Shown here in pieces: positions 5,039 to 13,183 of a stretch of DNA of 15,552 bases. Source of the DNA: Nitrospirota bacterium. Lineage in GTDB: Bacteria > Nitrospirota > Nitrospiria > Nitrospirales > UBA8639. Under the pieces are notes generated by a model that saw only the letters and a program-made list of their open reading frames with translations, was not told where the DNA came from and searched no databases. Where the stretch lies: contig QIMB01000354.1 in assembly GCA_003233615.1 (NCBI GenBank), forward strand, positions 1 to 15,552. Reading direction: 5' to 3'. Both the position numbers and the translations under genes were made by a program. How positions within the stretch are numbered: the stretch's first letter is position 1; every line of letters starts with the position of its first letter.

Positions 5039-7540
5039 TTATGTTTCTCCTTCGGGCGCACGTTCTGTGAACGCGTCTTCCACGCCAGAAATAAGCTCTG
5101 GAATCGTGCCGTCAAAGACATGATCGCTAAGTATTCGCTGTGGCACGACGGCCGGGAAATCGGTCGTGTAAACGTGTTCTTTATAAATAGTGGGTTCGAT
5201 GACAAATACTGCACGGATTTGAATCGGGAGAAATTCTCTGAGGATGTTGTCGATCATCCTTTGGTTTTGCGAAATACGGGAGGTGTCATCGGTATCGGGT
5301 GTTAAGTAGATGCCGATGGTGTCCCGTGCATACCAGGTTTCCGGCTTCGGTTTTCCCTCTGGCCCTGTATCGTAAGAATAGGTCTGAAAATCCGCGTAGG
5401 TCCCCCGTTTTGCGATTTTAGAGAGATTTTTTGTGTCCACCGAAGTGGTCCCGGCATAACGCAGATCAACTGTTTCTGTTGCGCCGTAGATTGTACTTGA
5501 ATAAGGCAGTGGTTCGTTCGAATGGTAAGTCAGTCGTGCTATCCCGTCGACCAAAAAAGGATAGGGGTCACGTTGTGAATAGGGGTTTTCTGTGATTTCT
5601 TCCAGATGATCGAGTGTGGGCACGGGTGTATCCCGCAGAATGCCGCGCCAAATCGACCAGCTTTGGTTCCGGTTGGAGCTCCAATAGAGTTCCATCTCTC
5701 CTGCTGCATTTAAAAAGAGCGCAGGTTCGCGATCTTGATCATCGACCGTGGGTTTGCTCACCGTGAAAACGGCACTCCAGTCGGGCGGACGGTTCACATA
5801 CCAAGTCAAAAAATTTGTGACGACAGGGAGAATCGTTGTATCCACGGTGAGGTGATCCGGGAAAGTTTCGCTCCAGCTATGCATCCAGGTAAAAGCATCG
5901 GGGTCGATATTTGTGGCGATGCGGTAGGCAATTTCCCAACGGGTTTGATTGGGCTGTCCTGTCGGGATTTTTCGTGTCCAGAAGACCCAGATTTTAGGGT
6001 CTCCATCTGAGGCGGATGCGCTCGGCTGAAAAAAGACAAAAAGGTCGGTCTGCACGATGGGGTCTTCGCCCACATCTGTCGGCATTGTGTGGGCGGCTGG
6101 AATGTTCCAAAGATTATTTTCCTGACGTAGAAACTTGATCTGCCAGGTGTTTCCGTTTTTTTCGAGCCAAAAAAGCCAGAGATGCTTGCTGTGATCCAGG
6201 ATAGTAAAGGGGCGTTTTTGCGAAGCTCTCGGATCGCCAAAGATTTTCGGTGCAGACCAAAGTCCTGCTTCATAGACCTGATAATGAATTTGGTGTTGCT
6301 TATTTATTGTGTCAAATGAATCCCAAAATAACCACAAGGCGTCTCCCTTGACGACTGCCGTGGGGTGTTTGTCGATTCTGGAGCCATTCGTAAGCCGCGC
6401 ACTGGGCGACCAACGATAGACATTAAGCTGTCCTGCACCGGGAAGGATGGTGTAGCGTTCGTGGTTTTCACGGTCTTGAATGAGCCATTCGTCTTCATTT
6501 TTGATGATATGGGCTTTGAGCGAAAGCACATGACCCGCTGCTTCAAAAGCCTGCTGAAGTGCATAACTCATATTTTCATCATTCAGGTTATTTTCAAAAC
6601 TTGTTGCGATATCAAATACAGCCAGGGTTTTGAACCAAAGATCCCAGCGTCCATTTCTGAGGGTATGAAAGAAAAACCACCGTGTTCCGGCGCTGTCGAT
6701 GATCGTTGCAGGTCGCCCATTGTAGGCAAAACCCAGAGAAAATGGCTCAATGGCTTTGGCCCAGTTCCCAGGGCCGCGTTCGCGCTGCGCCCAAATATTC
6801 AGACGTTCCGGCTGATTGGCCCGGGCGACGTTATGCACAAATTCTTTGGCCCGACTTTCCCATCCAAGGATGCGTTTGACCGTTGCTTCGACGGAGGGAA
6901 TGAGGCCGATGGTTTGATAAACAGAAACGGCGTCACGCAGTTCGTTGCGTTGTGCGTCATATTCGAGCCGATTGTCCGTTCGCCAGCCGATCCACTTTGC
7001 CAGTAAAGGCAGTAAGTTTCCGTCGATATTGTGCACATCTGTAAAATCCGGGATTGTTTTAGCAAAACTCAGCAATTGGTCGAGCTGAGCACCGGGCAAG
7101 TCCAGAAAACGACGCAGTTGCCCACGCGTTTTATCTGCGTCTAAGATCTCGGGTAGGGGGTCTTTTGGAAGGGCCGTGTCGTAACGGTGATAAATCCCTG
7201 GAAGCAGCTGATACATTTGTCCGGCGTGATCATAAGGGCCTGTCGCCATCGCAGAGATGCGGTTTTTTTTGTCGATTTCGTATTCAGGGGGCGTATTTTT
7301 GTAGGGGAAGAGGGCGTAATAATAGACCGTTTCTGACTTGAGGTTTTTATCGATAGCAGTGCTTAAGCCTTCCCCTTCAATGACTAAATGCCCATCGTCC
7401 GGCCCTAGGGGATAACGCCCTTTTCGTCGCTGGATACGTATCCCCGGAAATTGCGCTGCATCAGGGTTTACCCAAGACAGCTCAATCTCGTTCCCAAAAA
7501 AATGGGGCCTTGCGGTGATTTTATTTAAATGCAGGCTCAA
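5039..7540 (-). CDS. Baseplate wedge protein, tail-protein-I (Afp12-like) with Trp-rich propeller-like insert
   Basis: The 833-residue protein starts at TTG, whose last two bases overlap the TGA of the gpJ-like gene (TTGA), with GGAGGA just upstream. No closer in-frame ATG retains the N-terminal domain. Residues 1-105 look like an FnIII-type beta-sandwich (IELSWVNPD, VYYYALFPY). Residues 108-250 match the P2 gpI / 'phage tail protein' domain: YQLLPGIYHRYD, then LPLLAKWIGWRTDNRLEYDA (177-196), then YQTIGLIPSVEATVKRILGW. About 265-700 carries repeated W-x-F-W/F units (RWFFFHTLRNGRWDLWF; ALWLFWDS; HLWLFWLEKNGNTW; KIWVFWTRK; ELYWSSNRNQSWSIW), consistent with a beta-propeller. The last ~130 residues form another domain. 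By analogy with Afp12/gp7 it joins the gpJ-like protein in the wedge and can hold fibres. The propeller may face outward. Confidence 0.85.
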   Translation of the reverse strand: MSLHLNKITARPHFFGNEIELSWVNPDAAQFPGIRIQRRKGRYPLGPDDGHLVIEGEGLSTAIDKNLKSETVYYYALFPYKNTPPEYEIDKKNRISAMATGPYDHAGQMYQLLPGIYHRYDTALPKDPLPEILDADKTRGQLRRFLDLPGAQLDQLLSFAKTIPDFTDVHNIDGNLLPLLAKWIGWRTDNRLEYDAQRNELRDAVSVYQTIGLIPSVEATVKRILGWESRAKEFVHNVARANQPERLNIWAQRERGPGNWAKAIEPFSLGFAYNGRPATIIDSAGTRWFFFHTLRNGRWDLWFKTLAVFDIATSFENNLNDENMSYALQQAFEAAGHVLSLKAHIIKNEDEWLIQDRENHERYTILPGAGQLNVYRWSPSARLTNGSRIDKHPTAVVKGDALWLFWDSFDTINKQHQIHYQVYEAGLWSAPKIFGDPRASQKRPFTILDHSKHLWLFWLEKNGNTWQIKFLRQENNLWNIPAAHTMPTDVGEDPIVQTDLFVFFQPSASASDGDPKIWVFWTRKIPTGQPNQTRWEIAYRIATNIDPDAFTWMHSWSETFPDHLTVDTTILPVVTNFLTWYVNRPPDWSAVFTVSKPTVDDQDREPALFLNAAGEMELYWSSNRNQSWSIWRGILRDTPVPTLDHLEEITENPYSQRDPYPFLVDGIARLTYHSNEPLPYSSTIYGATETVDLRYAGTTSVDTKNLSKIAKRGTYADFQTYSYDTGPEGKPKPETWYARDTIGIYLTPDTDDTSRISQNQRMIDNILREFLPIQIRAVFVIEPTIYKEHVYTTDFPAVVPQRILSDHVFDGTIPELISGVEDAFTERAPEGET

Positions 7541-9180
7541 AGACTTCCTCCAGAAGTGATGACTCGCGCTCCGTTTGCGTAGTCGGTGTCACGCGCCGGA
7601 AGCTCGGGAATTTTGTTGCTGCCCAAAATAATTTTGCCTTCGATGTGGATGATATTTTCGGCTTCCTCGTCTGTGCGAAACTCGGAAATATTCACGCCTT
7701 TAACACCATCAATGGCTTCAATGGCCTCGTAAAACTTGCTGAGATAAAGCGTTTGTGCAAAATCAACTGCGTCAAAAGCAAGCAGGGCCGCCACGGCCGT
7801 TTCAACTTTTTCTTGGATTTCGTCGGCGGAATAATAGCTCTCCACGTCTACTTCTGAGGTGACATAGATTTGTACATAATACACGTCCTGTATTTCAATC
7901 AGGGTTGCGACAGGTCGTTTGTCTTCAAAATAAGCGAGCAAATTGGCTTCCAAGACATCGCTGACGTGCCCGCCACCCTGTGGTGCGACATAGAGGATAA
8001 CGGTATTCCAATTTGTCCCCTCGGCGCGTACCTTGCCGACACCGGTAAATTCGAGTGCCAGTGCTTCGTAATCATTTGCAGTCACGGCCCGTTTAAGAGA
8101 ACGAAAGACACTCGGGGCATGGCGCACGGCATTTTCAATGGTTTCTCGTTCCGCTCCACCGGTTGCTGCACTTGGATTGTCGACCTTTGCGCCAAGGAGC
8201 GCCAAGGATGGTGCATCCACAAGAGTTTGAATGGTTTCTGCGACGACATTGCCTTTCAAGCCCCCTCCGACACGATAGCTGACACGGATTTCTGCCTCCG
8301 GTGCAGGAATCGCCCCAAAAGCCCCATCCCCAAAGACAACGGTGGCTTGATCATTTTCGTCGATTGAAATGAGATAGTCTTTTTGTTCTTCGCGGCTGAA
8401 GGAGAGACTTTCTTGCAGCGTCCATTCGTCAATGACACCCCCCAATTCAGTCAATAGAATAATGTCTTTTTGAATCTGAGTTCCTTGCCCTAAAGATCTT
8501 AAAATCAAACCCAAGTGGGCCAGTCCATAGTGTTGGTTTTCGCTGCCATCCGAAGTTCCTAAGATTTCATCCTCAACCAAACGACCCTCTTCAATCGGAA
8601 CGCCGCTCAAAAGGGTATAGGGTTTGAAGGTCATCGGGTCAATCTGCACTTCCCAGTTTTTGTTTGGAAGTCCCCCCAAGAGTTTGAAAATATTGTTTGT
8701 TTTTAAATTTTTTGCCCTGGGCAAAGTACTGCAATCAATGTCCATTGGGACTTCACGTGTATATTCAAAACGCACACTGGGGCTGTCTTTTTGGCTTTTT
8801 GTCGCAAAAGCATCGCCTTTTTGGATAGAAATAATTTCATCGCAGGCTTCAGGAACCATAAGGGTTAATGCGGCGGAGGCCGGGGCCGCTGTGGCTAAGG
8901 TATAGGCAATGAGGCGAAGGTGTTGGATGATGCTGCGTCGGGTTTGTGCCGTATTCAAAAAACTTTCGTTGACGGCGCGATCCTGATAATAACTGAGTAT
9001 ATCGCCCATGTGTGCAAAGAGTTCGAGCAAGACACGGCCAAAATCGGCCTCAGAATTAGAGGTCTTCCATTCCGGCAGTTTTGTCGGCACCAAGGCCTGC
9101 ATTGAGGCCAGCAAGCTGTCATAATCCCGCGCCATGTAATCAATGCTCAGACGCCCTTTTATTTTTTTGATCTCTGCCAT
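7537..9180 (-). CDS. Baseplate J-like protein (Afp11/gp6-like)
   Basis: This 547-residue protein matches 'putative baseplate assembly' / gpJ-family proteins. The N-terminus has DYMARDYDSL and ILSYYQDRAVNESFLNTAQ (61-79), a diagnostic helical block. The core J domain shows VVFGDGAFG (281-289) and SYRVGGGLKGN (301-311), the conserved 'FGDG...YRxGGGxxGN' pattern. A further region, AVRHAPSVFRSLKRAVTAND then YEALALEF, is also typical. Its homologue in Afp/PVC and T4 gp6 forms the wedge ring around the hub. The ATG follows the gp25 stop by 12 nt, with AAGGTG upstream. Its own TGA overlaps the TTG start of the tail-I gene, so the two wedge partners are translationally coupled in the usual order. Length and motifs look complete, with no break visible. 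Confidence 0.92.
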   Translation of the reverse strand: MAEIKKIKGRLSIDYMARDYDSLLASMQALVPTKLPEWKTSNSEADFGRVLLELFAHMGDILSYYQDRAVNESFLNTAQTRRSIIQHLRLIAYTLATAAPASAALTLMVPEACDEIISIQKGDAFATKSQKDSPSVRFEYTREVPMDIDCSTLPRAKNLKTNNIFKLLGGLPNKNWEVQIDPMTFKPYTLLSGVPIEEGRLVEDEILGTSDGSENQHYGLAHLGLILRSLGQGTQIQKDIILLTELGGVIDEWTLQESLSFSREEQKDYLISIDENDQATVVFGDGAFGAIPAPEAEIRVSYRVGGGLKGNVVAETIQTLVDAPSLALLGAKVDNPSAATGGAERETIENAVRHAPSVFRSLKRAVTANDYEALALEFTGVGKVRAEGTNWNTVILYVAPQGGGHVSDVLEANLLAYFEDKRPVATLIEIQDVYYVQIYVTSEVDVESYYSADEIQEKVETAVAALLAFDAVDFAQTLYLSKFYEAIEAIDGVKGVNISEFRTDEEAENIIHIEGKIILGSNKIPELPARDTDYANGARVITSGGSL

Positions 9181-9192
9181 TATTTCACCTTT

Positions 9193-9561
9193 TTATCTAA
9201 AATGAATACGAACCTGTTTTTTGGATAAATCTTCTTTTTTTGTATAAGCAATTTCGATCGTAATGGTCTCTTCTAGTGAAGTCACATCTACACCATCGAG
9301 AATAATGTCATCATCCAGCCAGCGTGAGAGGGCTTGTCCGACGGTAAATTCCATGGCGGTGGCCAAGACCATGTTATTGGGTTCAAAAACCAGGTTGAAG
9401 AGGCCACAGCCAAAGGTCGGCATGTTGACCCGTTCTCCGGGGGCGGTAAAAAGCACTTGGATGATTTTTCCGCGGATGGCTTCATCCCCGCCCTGAGCGC
9501 TGATTCGGCCGATGTCGTCTATCGCAAAGGGAAATGCGAAGGTATCCTTTTTTGTCAGCAT
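9193..9561 (-). CDS. GPW/gp25-family baseplate protein (Afp9-like)
   Basis: At 122 residues this is the usual size for gp25-like lysozyme-related wedge proteins. The hallmark is LFTAPGERVNMPTFGCGL (37-54) followed by NLVFEPNN, the 'TxPGER-x-M-P-x-FG-x-GL...FEP' motif that nucleates sheath attachment in T4, T6SS (TssE) and eCIS. The C-terminal half holds the DDDIILDGVDVT and TITIEIAYTKKED strands. The ATG is 14 nt after the TAG of the preceding gene, and TAGAGG at that stop serves as a weak ribosome binding site. It sits immediately before the gpJ-like gene, the standard order in eCIS operons. Nothing essential to the family appears missing. Confidence 0.92.
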   Translation of the reverse strand: MLTKKDTFAFPFAIDDIGRISAQGGDEAIRGKIIQVLFTAPGERVNMPTFGCGLFNLVFEPNNMVLATAMEFTVGQALSRWLDDDIILDGVDVTSLEETITIEIAYTKKEDLSKKQVRIHFR

Positions 9562-9575
9562 GTTTTTGATCGCCT

Positions 9576-9881
9576 CTATTCCACCAATCCTGTGCCGTCG
9601 TTGTTTTGTGTGAAGACCACGCCGATTTGCGTTGCGGCATTTCCTGCAACGGCGGCATTGATATCACCAGTACTTTGAATCCCCTTGATTTCCATGTTCG
9701 CTTCAATATGCTCAATAACACCTTTTGAAATCGCGTAAGCCAGTTTTTTCCAATTGTCCCGAATATCTTCGAGGGCCTGCCCTTCCACACCGTCAATGGG
9801 TTCCATCACTTCCCGAATGGTGTCGTAGATGGACTTGCTCATCCCGGAAGTCGCCGTTTTAGCTCCAATTTGTAAGGACAC
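9576..9881 (-). CDS. Small conserved eCIS/phage-tail protein of unknown fold
   Basis: This 101-residue protein starts at GTG (9879-9881), 8 nt after AGGAG (9890-9894). It opens SLQIGAKTATSGMSKSIYDT and contains a helical stretch, NWKKLAYAISKGVIEHIEAN, followed by a Gly/Ala-rich tail (GDINAAVAGNAATQ) and the end GTGLVE. Proteins of this look sit between the spike and gp25 genes in contractile-tail loci. It occupies the slot where Afp and PVC clusters usually encode the PAAR spike tip (Afp10), but it shows none of the PAAR 'P-A-A-R' or paired His/Cys zinc-site features. I do not recognise a named family. A spike-associated or baseplate-stabilising role is inferred from position. Confidence 0.7.
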   Translation of the reverse strand: MSLQIGAKTATSGMSKSIYDTIREVMEPIDGVEGQALEDIRDNWKKLAYAISKGVIEHIEANMEIKGIQSTGDINAAVAGNAATQIGVVFTQNNDGTGLVE

Positions 9882-9889
9882 GATTTATT

Positions 9890-9894
9890 CTCCT
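9890..9894 (-). promoter_or_regulatory. Shine-Dalgarno that decides a GTG start
   Basis: AGGAG on the minus strand lies 8 nt before the GTG at 9879-9881. It overlaps the TAG stop (9893-9895) of the gpV-like gene, the same stop-in-SD arrangement seen at other junctions of this operon. Confidence 0.75.
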
Positions 9895-10708
9895 ACTCGA
9901 CAACATGTGTCGGAGATAATGCACCAGCGAGTACTGGCGGGATTAAAGGGGGTATCGGTGGTGTTGTTGGCGCCCCAAGGTTCCCAACATGTGTGTGCGT
10001 GACAACTAAATTAAACCACTGGGTGAGCAGTTGATTTAGAGTCGTTCCCAAGACAAGTTTTTCAGTGTTTGCACCTTCGCCAATTTTAATTTTATTGCTC
10101 TTGAGGGTTATGCTTGAAGTGTCCATCGTAATGACATTGCCGTTTATATCCTCAACGACAATGCCATCGTCCGACATTTCAATGCTGTTGTTTTTATTCG
10201 CAATGGTGATGCCCGCATCGCCAAAAAGAATGTGGTTTTCGTTTTCACCGTCCGTAATTAATATGCGAAGTGCACTGCCGTCATCTTCAAATTGGATGCT
10301 GTGTCCACTCAGGGTTTTGATGATCTTGCGTGTGGGCGGGGATTGCACGCTGCCTTCTTCTGCGCCCGTATCATTGTTGGGTTTCGGCAATTCACTTTCG
10401 CCGCCGGGTTTGCTCCAAAAAGCGCCGACCCAAATGGGAAACTCTAAGTCCCCTTCTTCAAATTCCACCCAAACCCCTGCGTCGATTTCGGGTATAAAAA
10501 GCAAGCCAAGGTTGTCCGAGCCGCCATAAGGCAAACAGGGCATGGCCCATCCCGTGACCACTTCGTTTCCGAGCACGCTGGGGATTTTGAGTCTGAGTCG
10601 GCCCAATTGTTCCGGATCGTCATTTTCCACGACAAAACCTCGGTGTTTGCCGTAAAAGCGTTGCTCGACTTTTTGGATGAGATTGGCAACAAGTTTGTCT
10701 AAACTCAT
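9893..10708 (-). CDS. Spike protein, phage baseplate assembly gpV/gp5 OB-fold (Afp8 C-terminal part)
   Basis: The 271-residue protein has the phage_base_V OB-fold at about residues 20-105. This shows GRLRLKIPSV (36-45) after DDPEQ, then GVWVEFEEGDLEFPIWVG (78-95), the classic 'V-W-V-x-F-E-x-G-D-x-x-x-P-x-x-x-G' signature shared with VgrG and gp5. Residues 125-215 are short alternating strands (KTLSGHSIQFEDDGSALRI; GITIANKNNSIEMSDDGIVV), likely a beta-helical needle. The end is Pro-rich (HTHVGNLGAPTTPPIPPLIP), as in many spike C-termini. In Afp/PVC the hub and spike are fused in one Afp8/VgrG chain; here the hub is the separate gene just upstream. The ATG (10706-10708) follows the TAG of the hub gene (10717-10719), which lies within the weak SD TAGGA. 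Confidence 0.88.
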   Translation of the reverse strand: MSLDKLVANLIQKVEQRFYGKHRGFVVENDDPEQLGRLRLKIPSVLGNEVVTGWAMPCLPYGGSDNLGLLFIPEIDAGVWVEFEEGDLEFPIWVGAFWSKPGGESELPKPNNDTGAEEGSVQSPPTRKIIKTLSGHSIQFEDDGSALRILITDGENENHILFGDAGITIANKNNSIEMSDDGIVVEDINGNVITMDTSSITLKSNKIKIGEGANTEKLVLGTTLNQLLTQWFNLVVTHTHVGNLGAPTTPPIPPLIPPVLAGALSPTHVVE

Positions 10709-10716
10709 ATTTATTC

Positions 10717-11841
10717 CTACAATAAGGCCTCAAGTAAGCCTGAGGATTCACTTGAAAAATTTTCTGAACCGGTCGGCATGAGTCCATTGCGTTTAACCTT
10801 GAAGGACTGCATCAAGCCTTCTGCCGTAAGACGGTGTGTCACTTGTGTGACGTAATAAATTCCGCTATGGGTTTCTCCGAGGCCCTTGATGGTGACCGTG
10901 CCACGGGGGACTAAGAGATGCCCATATTGGCCTCCTGCAATCGTACCTTCTCCACTCACAAACCATGCGGCCTCGTGGTAGAGCCCCTGGCAAAGCGCGG
11001 TCATTTCTGGATTTCCTGTGGCGGTATTTTTGCCGATGAAAAATTGGCCGGGATTCATCCCGCTGCCGAGTAAGGCTTCCGCATTGTCTTGGCCCAAGGC
11101 GGTCTGTTGACTGGATGTGGCCGAAGCTTCGAGCACTTCTTTGTTTGTGCGATCGACCTGAAGCATTTCAATATTCGCCGCATCCAAGGCATTCACCTCC
11201 AGAGAAAACTGCGTGAGGTTGCTTTCTTCGCCAAAATGCAGGGCCAAGAGGGGTTGTGGTGCGGCGCTTATTTGTGGCGGACGGAAATAGCCCGTCGTGC
11301 CTTCGACATAACATTCAAAGCCATTTCTGAGCGCCAATCGTTTTAAAAATTGGATATCCGTCTCCCGTTGAATGATGGTCGAAATGGCTTCATCGTGTAC
11401 GATGTCCGTCGCTTCAAGCGCCGGGCTTAAACCGTAGTTGCCAAAAATCTCTGTCGCGATGTCGCTGTCTGTTTTGTTCGGCCAGTCCTTGAGCTTTTCT
11501 TCCCGATCCATCAAGACACTTCGATCCATCCCCCAGATTTCGAGTGTGCTTTGTGCCGCATCCATTTCAAAACGCGGTTTCACGTGGGTGATATATCCAG
11601 AAATAACCTCTTCTATGCCTTCGCCAAATCCTGCGCGGATGACGACTTCTTGCCAAACCTGGAGCCGTTCATCATCCAAATAAAGCCATAGCCCCGTACT
11701 GTCTTGGCTCATGGCAAATGTCATGCGAAACATCCCCGCCAGTTCGTCATCCAATTCGATTTCAAGCTGATTCAAATCGGGATAAAGATCTTCGATTTCC
11801 TGGCCTTCGATTTCAATGGAGAAGTTTTCATTTTCAATCAT
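10717..11841 (-). CDS. Hub protein, phage late control gpD/gp27-like (Afp8 N-terminal part)
   Basis: I chose the ATG at 11839-11841, giving 374 residues, because it lies 7 nt after the TAG of the LysM-like gene. Earlier in-frame starts are a TTG at 11922 and overlap that gene by 74 nt. The opening MIENENFSIEIEGQEI fits the usual first strand of gpD/VgrG hub proteins. Typical hub blocks follow: EVISGYITHVKPRFE (78-92), TLEIWGMDRSVLMDRE (99-114) and QRETDIQFLKRLALRNGFE (158-176). The C-terminal VTQVTHRLTAEG then SFKVKRNG is the 'Y-x-V-x-x-v-x-H' closing motif. The protein forms the trimeric hub that carries the OB-fold spike encoded next. No catalytic extension is seen. Confidence 0.88.
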   Translation of the reverse strand: MIENENFSIEIEGQEIEDLYPDLNQLEIELDDELAGMFRMTFAMSQDSTGLWLYLDDERLQVWQEVVIRAGFGEGIEEVISGYITHVKPRFEMDAAQSTLEIWGMDRSVLMDREEKLKDWPNKTDSDIATEIFGNYGLSPALEATDIVHDEAISTIIQRETDIQFLKRLALRNGFECYVEGTTGYFRPPQISAAPQPLLALHFGEESNLTQFSLEVNALDAANIEMLQVDRTNKEVLEASATSSQQTALGQDNAEALLGSGMNPGQFFIGKNTATGNPEMTALCQGLYHEAAWFVSGEGTIAGGQYGHLLVPRGTVTIKGLGETHSGIYYVTQVTHRLTAEGLMQSFKVKRNGLMPTGSENFSSESSGLLEALL

Positions 11842-11848
11842 AAGTGGC

Positions 11849-12442
11849 CTAGCCCACCGTATTCGGTGGAATAATGATTTGTTTTCCGATGCGACCGACG
11901 GGTTCTGGTGGGCTGACGACAAATGAAAGCGCCGTGATTTGGCTCACCAGGTTTTCTGCTGCGATATTCATCACATTATGTTTGATGATGAGCGTATGAC
12001 GATACTGGGGAACTTTCACTGAGACTTCTTCGAGGCCAACCGTTTTAATGCGATCAATCAGGACGACTTCTTCCTTTTTTAGGCCTACGCTTTCTACCCC
12101 GACCGTTTCTTTTAAGGCACTCAGGAGAGGTGCCCAGTAGGGCTTTGGGGCTTCGTCATACACCGTAAGAGTGAAATGCGTCGTTTTCATGGGATCTTTT
12201 CCCAATAAAGCCTGCGGCGACATAAATTCCGTATTGGCATCACAGATCCGCCACCATTTTCGAGGCTGTTTGTAATATTTATAGGCCAGGTGATCCAAAC
12301 GATCCACTTCCTCCACGGTGTGCAGAAATCGCCCTGGTGTTTCCGACAAAAGTCGAAGGGCTTTTGATACGGCAGTTTTGTCTTCCGTATCCGTTGTGAC
12401 GACATCTTCTTGTTTTTTATATCGAGAGATTTTTGAAAACAT
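11849..12442 (-). CDS. LysM-like baseplate adaptor
   Basis: This 197-residue protein begins at ATG (12440-12442) with AGGAG 6 nt upstream. Residues 38-75 resemble a LysM/gpX-like module: RFLHTVEEVDRLDHLA, with LAYKYYKQPRKWWRICDAN at 52-70. The 'D-x-L-a-x-k-Y-Y...WW-x-I-x-D-A-N' pattern is common to small tail proteins that sit under the tube. The end GRIGKQIIIPP is another LysM-like hallmark, so the module may be split by the intervening 110 residues, which contain beta strands (EVSVKVPQYRHTLIIKHNVM). In contractile tails such proteins bridge the tube adaptor and hub, and the gene lies exactly between those two genes. There is no signal peptide. Confidence 0.75.
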   Translation of the reverse strand: MFSKISRYKKQEDVVTTDTEDKTAVSKALRLLSETPGRFLHTVEEVDRLDHLAYKYYKQPRKWWRICDANTEFMSPQALLGKDPMKTTHFTLTVYDEAPKPYWAPLLSALKETVGVESVGLKKEEVVLIDRIKTVGLEEVSVKVPQYRHTLIIKHNVMNIAAENLVSQITALSFVVSPPEPVGRIGKQIIIPPNTVG

Positions 12443-12448
12443 GTCTTT

Positions 12449-12453
12449 CTCCT
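12449..12453 (-). promoter_or_regulatory. Shine-Dalgarno overlapping a stop codon
   Basis: AGGAG on the minus strand lies 6 nt before the ATG at 12440-12442. The TAG of the CIS-tube-like gene (12452-12454) sits inside the site, forming TAGGAG. This supports translational coupling of the adaptor genes. Confidence 0.75.
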
Positions 12454-13135
12454 AACCGGGAATAACCACATCGGCAATATCGGAAATATTCGCCAAGTTG
12501 AGTACGGACATCGCTTCTTTCATGACTTTTGTGTATTTATAAGCTAGGTTTTTTCCCTCAATGACTTTCATGCTTACCGAGGCCGTTGCACGAATCGGAT
12601 TTAAGTCTGTGCTGAACTCGGTCTCAGTGATATTCAATTGTTCGAGATTGACGGGCCAGACCCGTTTTCGTCCCCAGATAAAAAGCACAAGCGGTGGGTT
12701 TGCCCCCTTGGTGAAACTAAAACCACCGGGCGATCCGAGCAAAGATCCCAGGGCCTGACCGATCAAACTTTCTTCTTTGGGATGGACCATGAGTTCAAGC
12801 GTTGAGAGCTGCGGGGCGATGCCAAATTGTTCGGTAATTGCATCGCCCTCATTGAGATCGTCCGTTGCATCCAAACGAATGTCAAAACTGATGCTCTCTT
12901 CCGGGATCGTCACCTGCTGTTGTTCTTGAATTTTCAAAAGATTGGATTCGGTGTAATGCAGGGTCTGATTGCGTGGCGTTGTGGCCGTTTCACCGGGGAC
13001 AGAAAAGGACAGGCTGCGGTTTCGGGTGAGTTGAATTGGGTTGAATTGAAATACCACAAAAAGAGGGGGTAGGCTGAGGCCATATTCAACAAAAGCACCG
13101 CGTAGAATTTTGGGTTTGTTACCAAAACCTGACAT
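12452..13135 (-). CDS. CIS tube/Afp7-like baseplate adaptor protein
   Basis: The 227-residue protein matches the contractile injection system tube protein family (CIS_tube, Afp7/Pvc7 N-terminal type). Hallmarks are FQFNPIQLTR (29-38), a SISFDIRLDATD strand (81-92), LSTLELMVHP (110-119), FIWGRKRVWPV (152-162) and LNPIRATASVSMKV (178-191). The family joins the inner tube to the hub. The LysM-like part that accompanies it in some systems is the next gene. The start is ATG, with GAGGAG (13146-13151) 10 nt upstream. The gene begins 48 nt after the DUF4157 cargo gene, so that cargo gene interrupts the structural order between the ATPase and the tube adaptor. Confidence 0.88.
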   Translation of the reverse strand: MSGFGNKPKILRGAFVEYGLSLPPLFVVFQFNPIQLTRNRSLSFSVPGETATTPRNQTLHYTESNLLKIQEQQQVTIPEESISFDIRLDATDDLNEGDAITEQFGIAPQLSTLELMVHPKEESLIGQALGSLLGSPGGFSFTKGANPPLVLFIWGRKRVWPVNLEQLNITETEFSTDLNPIRATASVSMKVIEGKNLAYKYTKVMKEAMSVLNLANISDIADVVIPG

Positions 13136-13183
13136 AAATGTTTCACTCCTCTATAAAGCAGAATTACTCTGAATGCTTGCACA

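Noticed and set aside
6365..7006. Long plus-strand reading frame (213 codons) opposite the wedge gene
   Set aside because: It lies wholly inside the well-supported tail-I gene on the other strand, has low-complexity Cys/Phe-rich sequence with no recognisable motif, and reads as a shadow frame.
7870..8367. Plus-strand reading frame of 165 codons opposite the gpJ-like gene
   Set aside because: The minus strand encodes conserved gpJ motifs across the same bases; the plus-strand product is Cys-rich and shows no family features.
11842..11922. Upstream TTG start for the hub gene
   Set aside because: It would overlap the LysM-like gene by 74 nt, uses a weak start codon, and adds residues that do not fit the usual N-terminus of gpD-type proteins.
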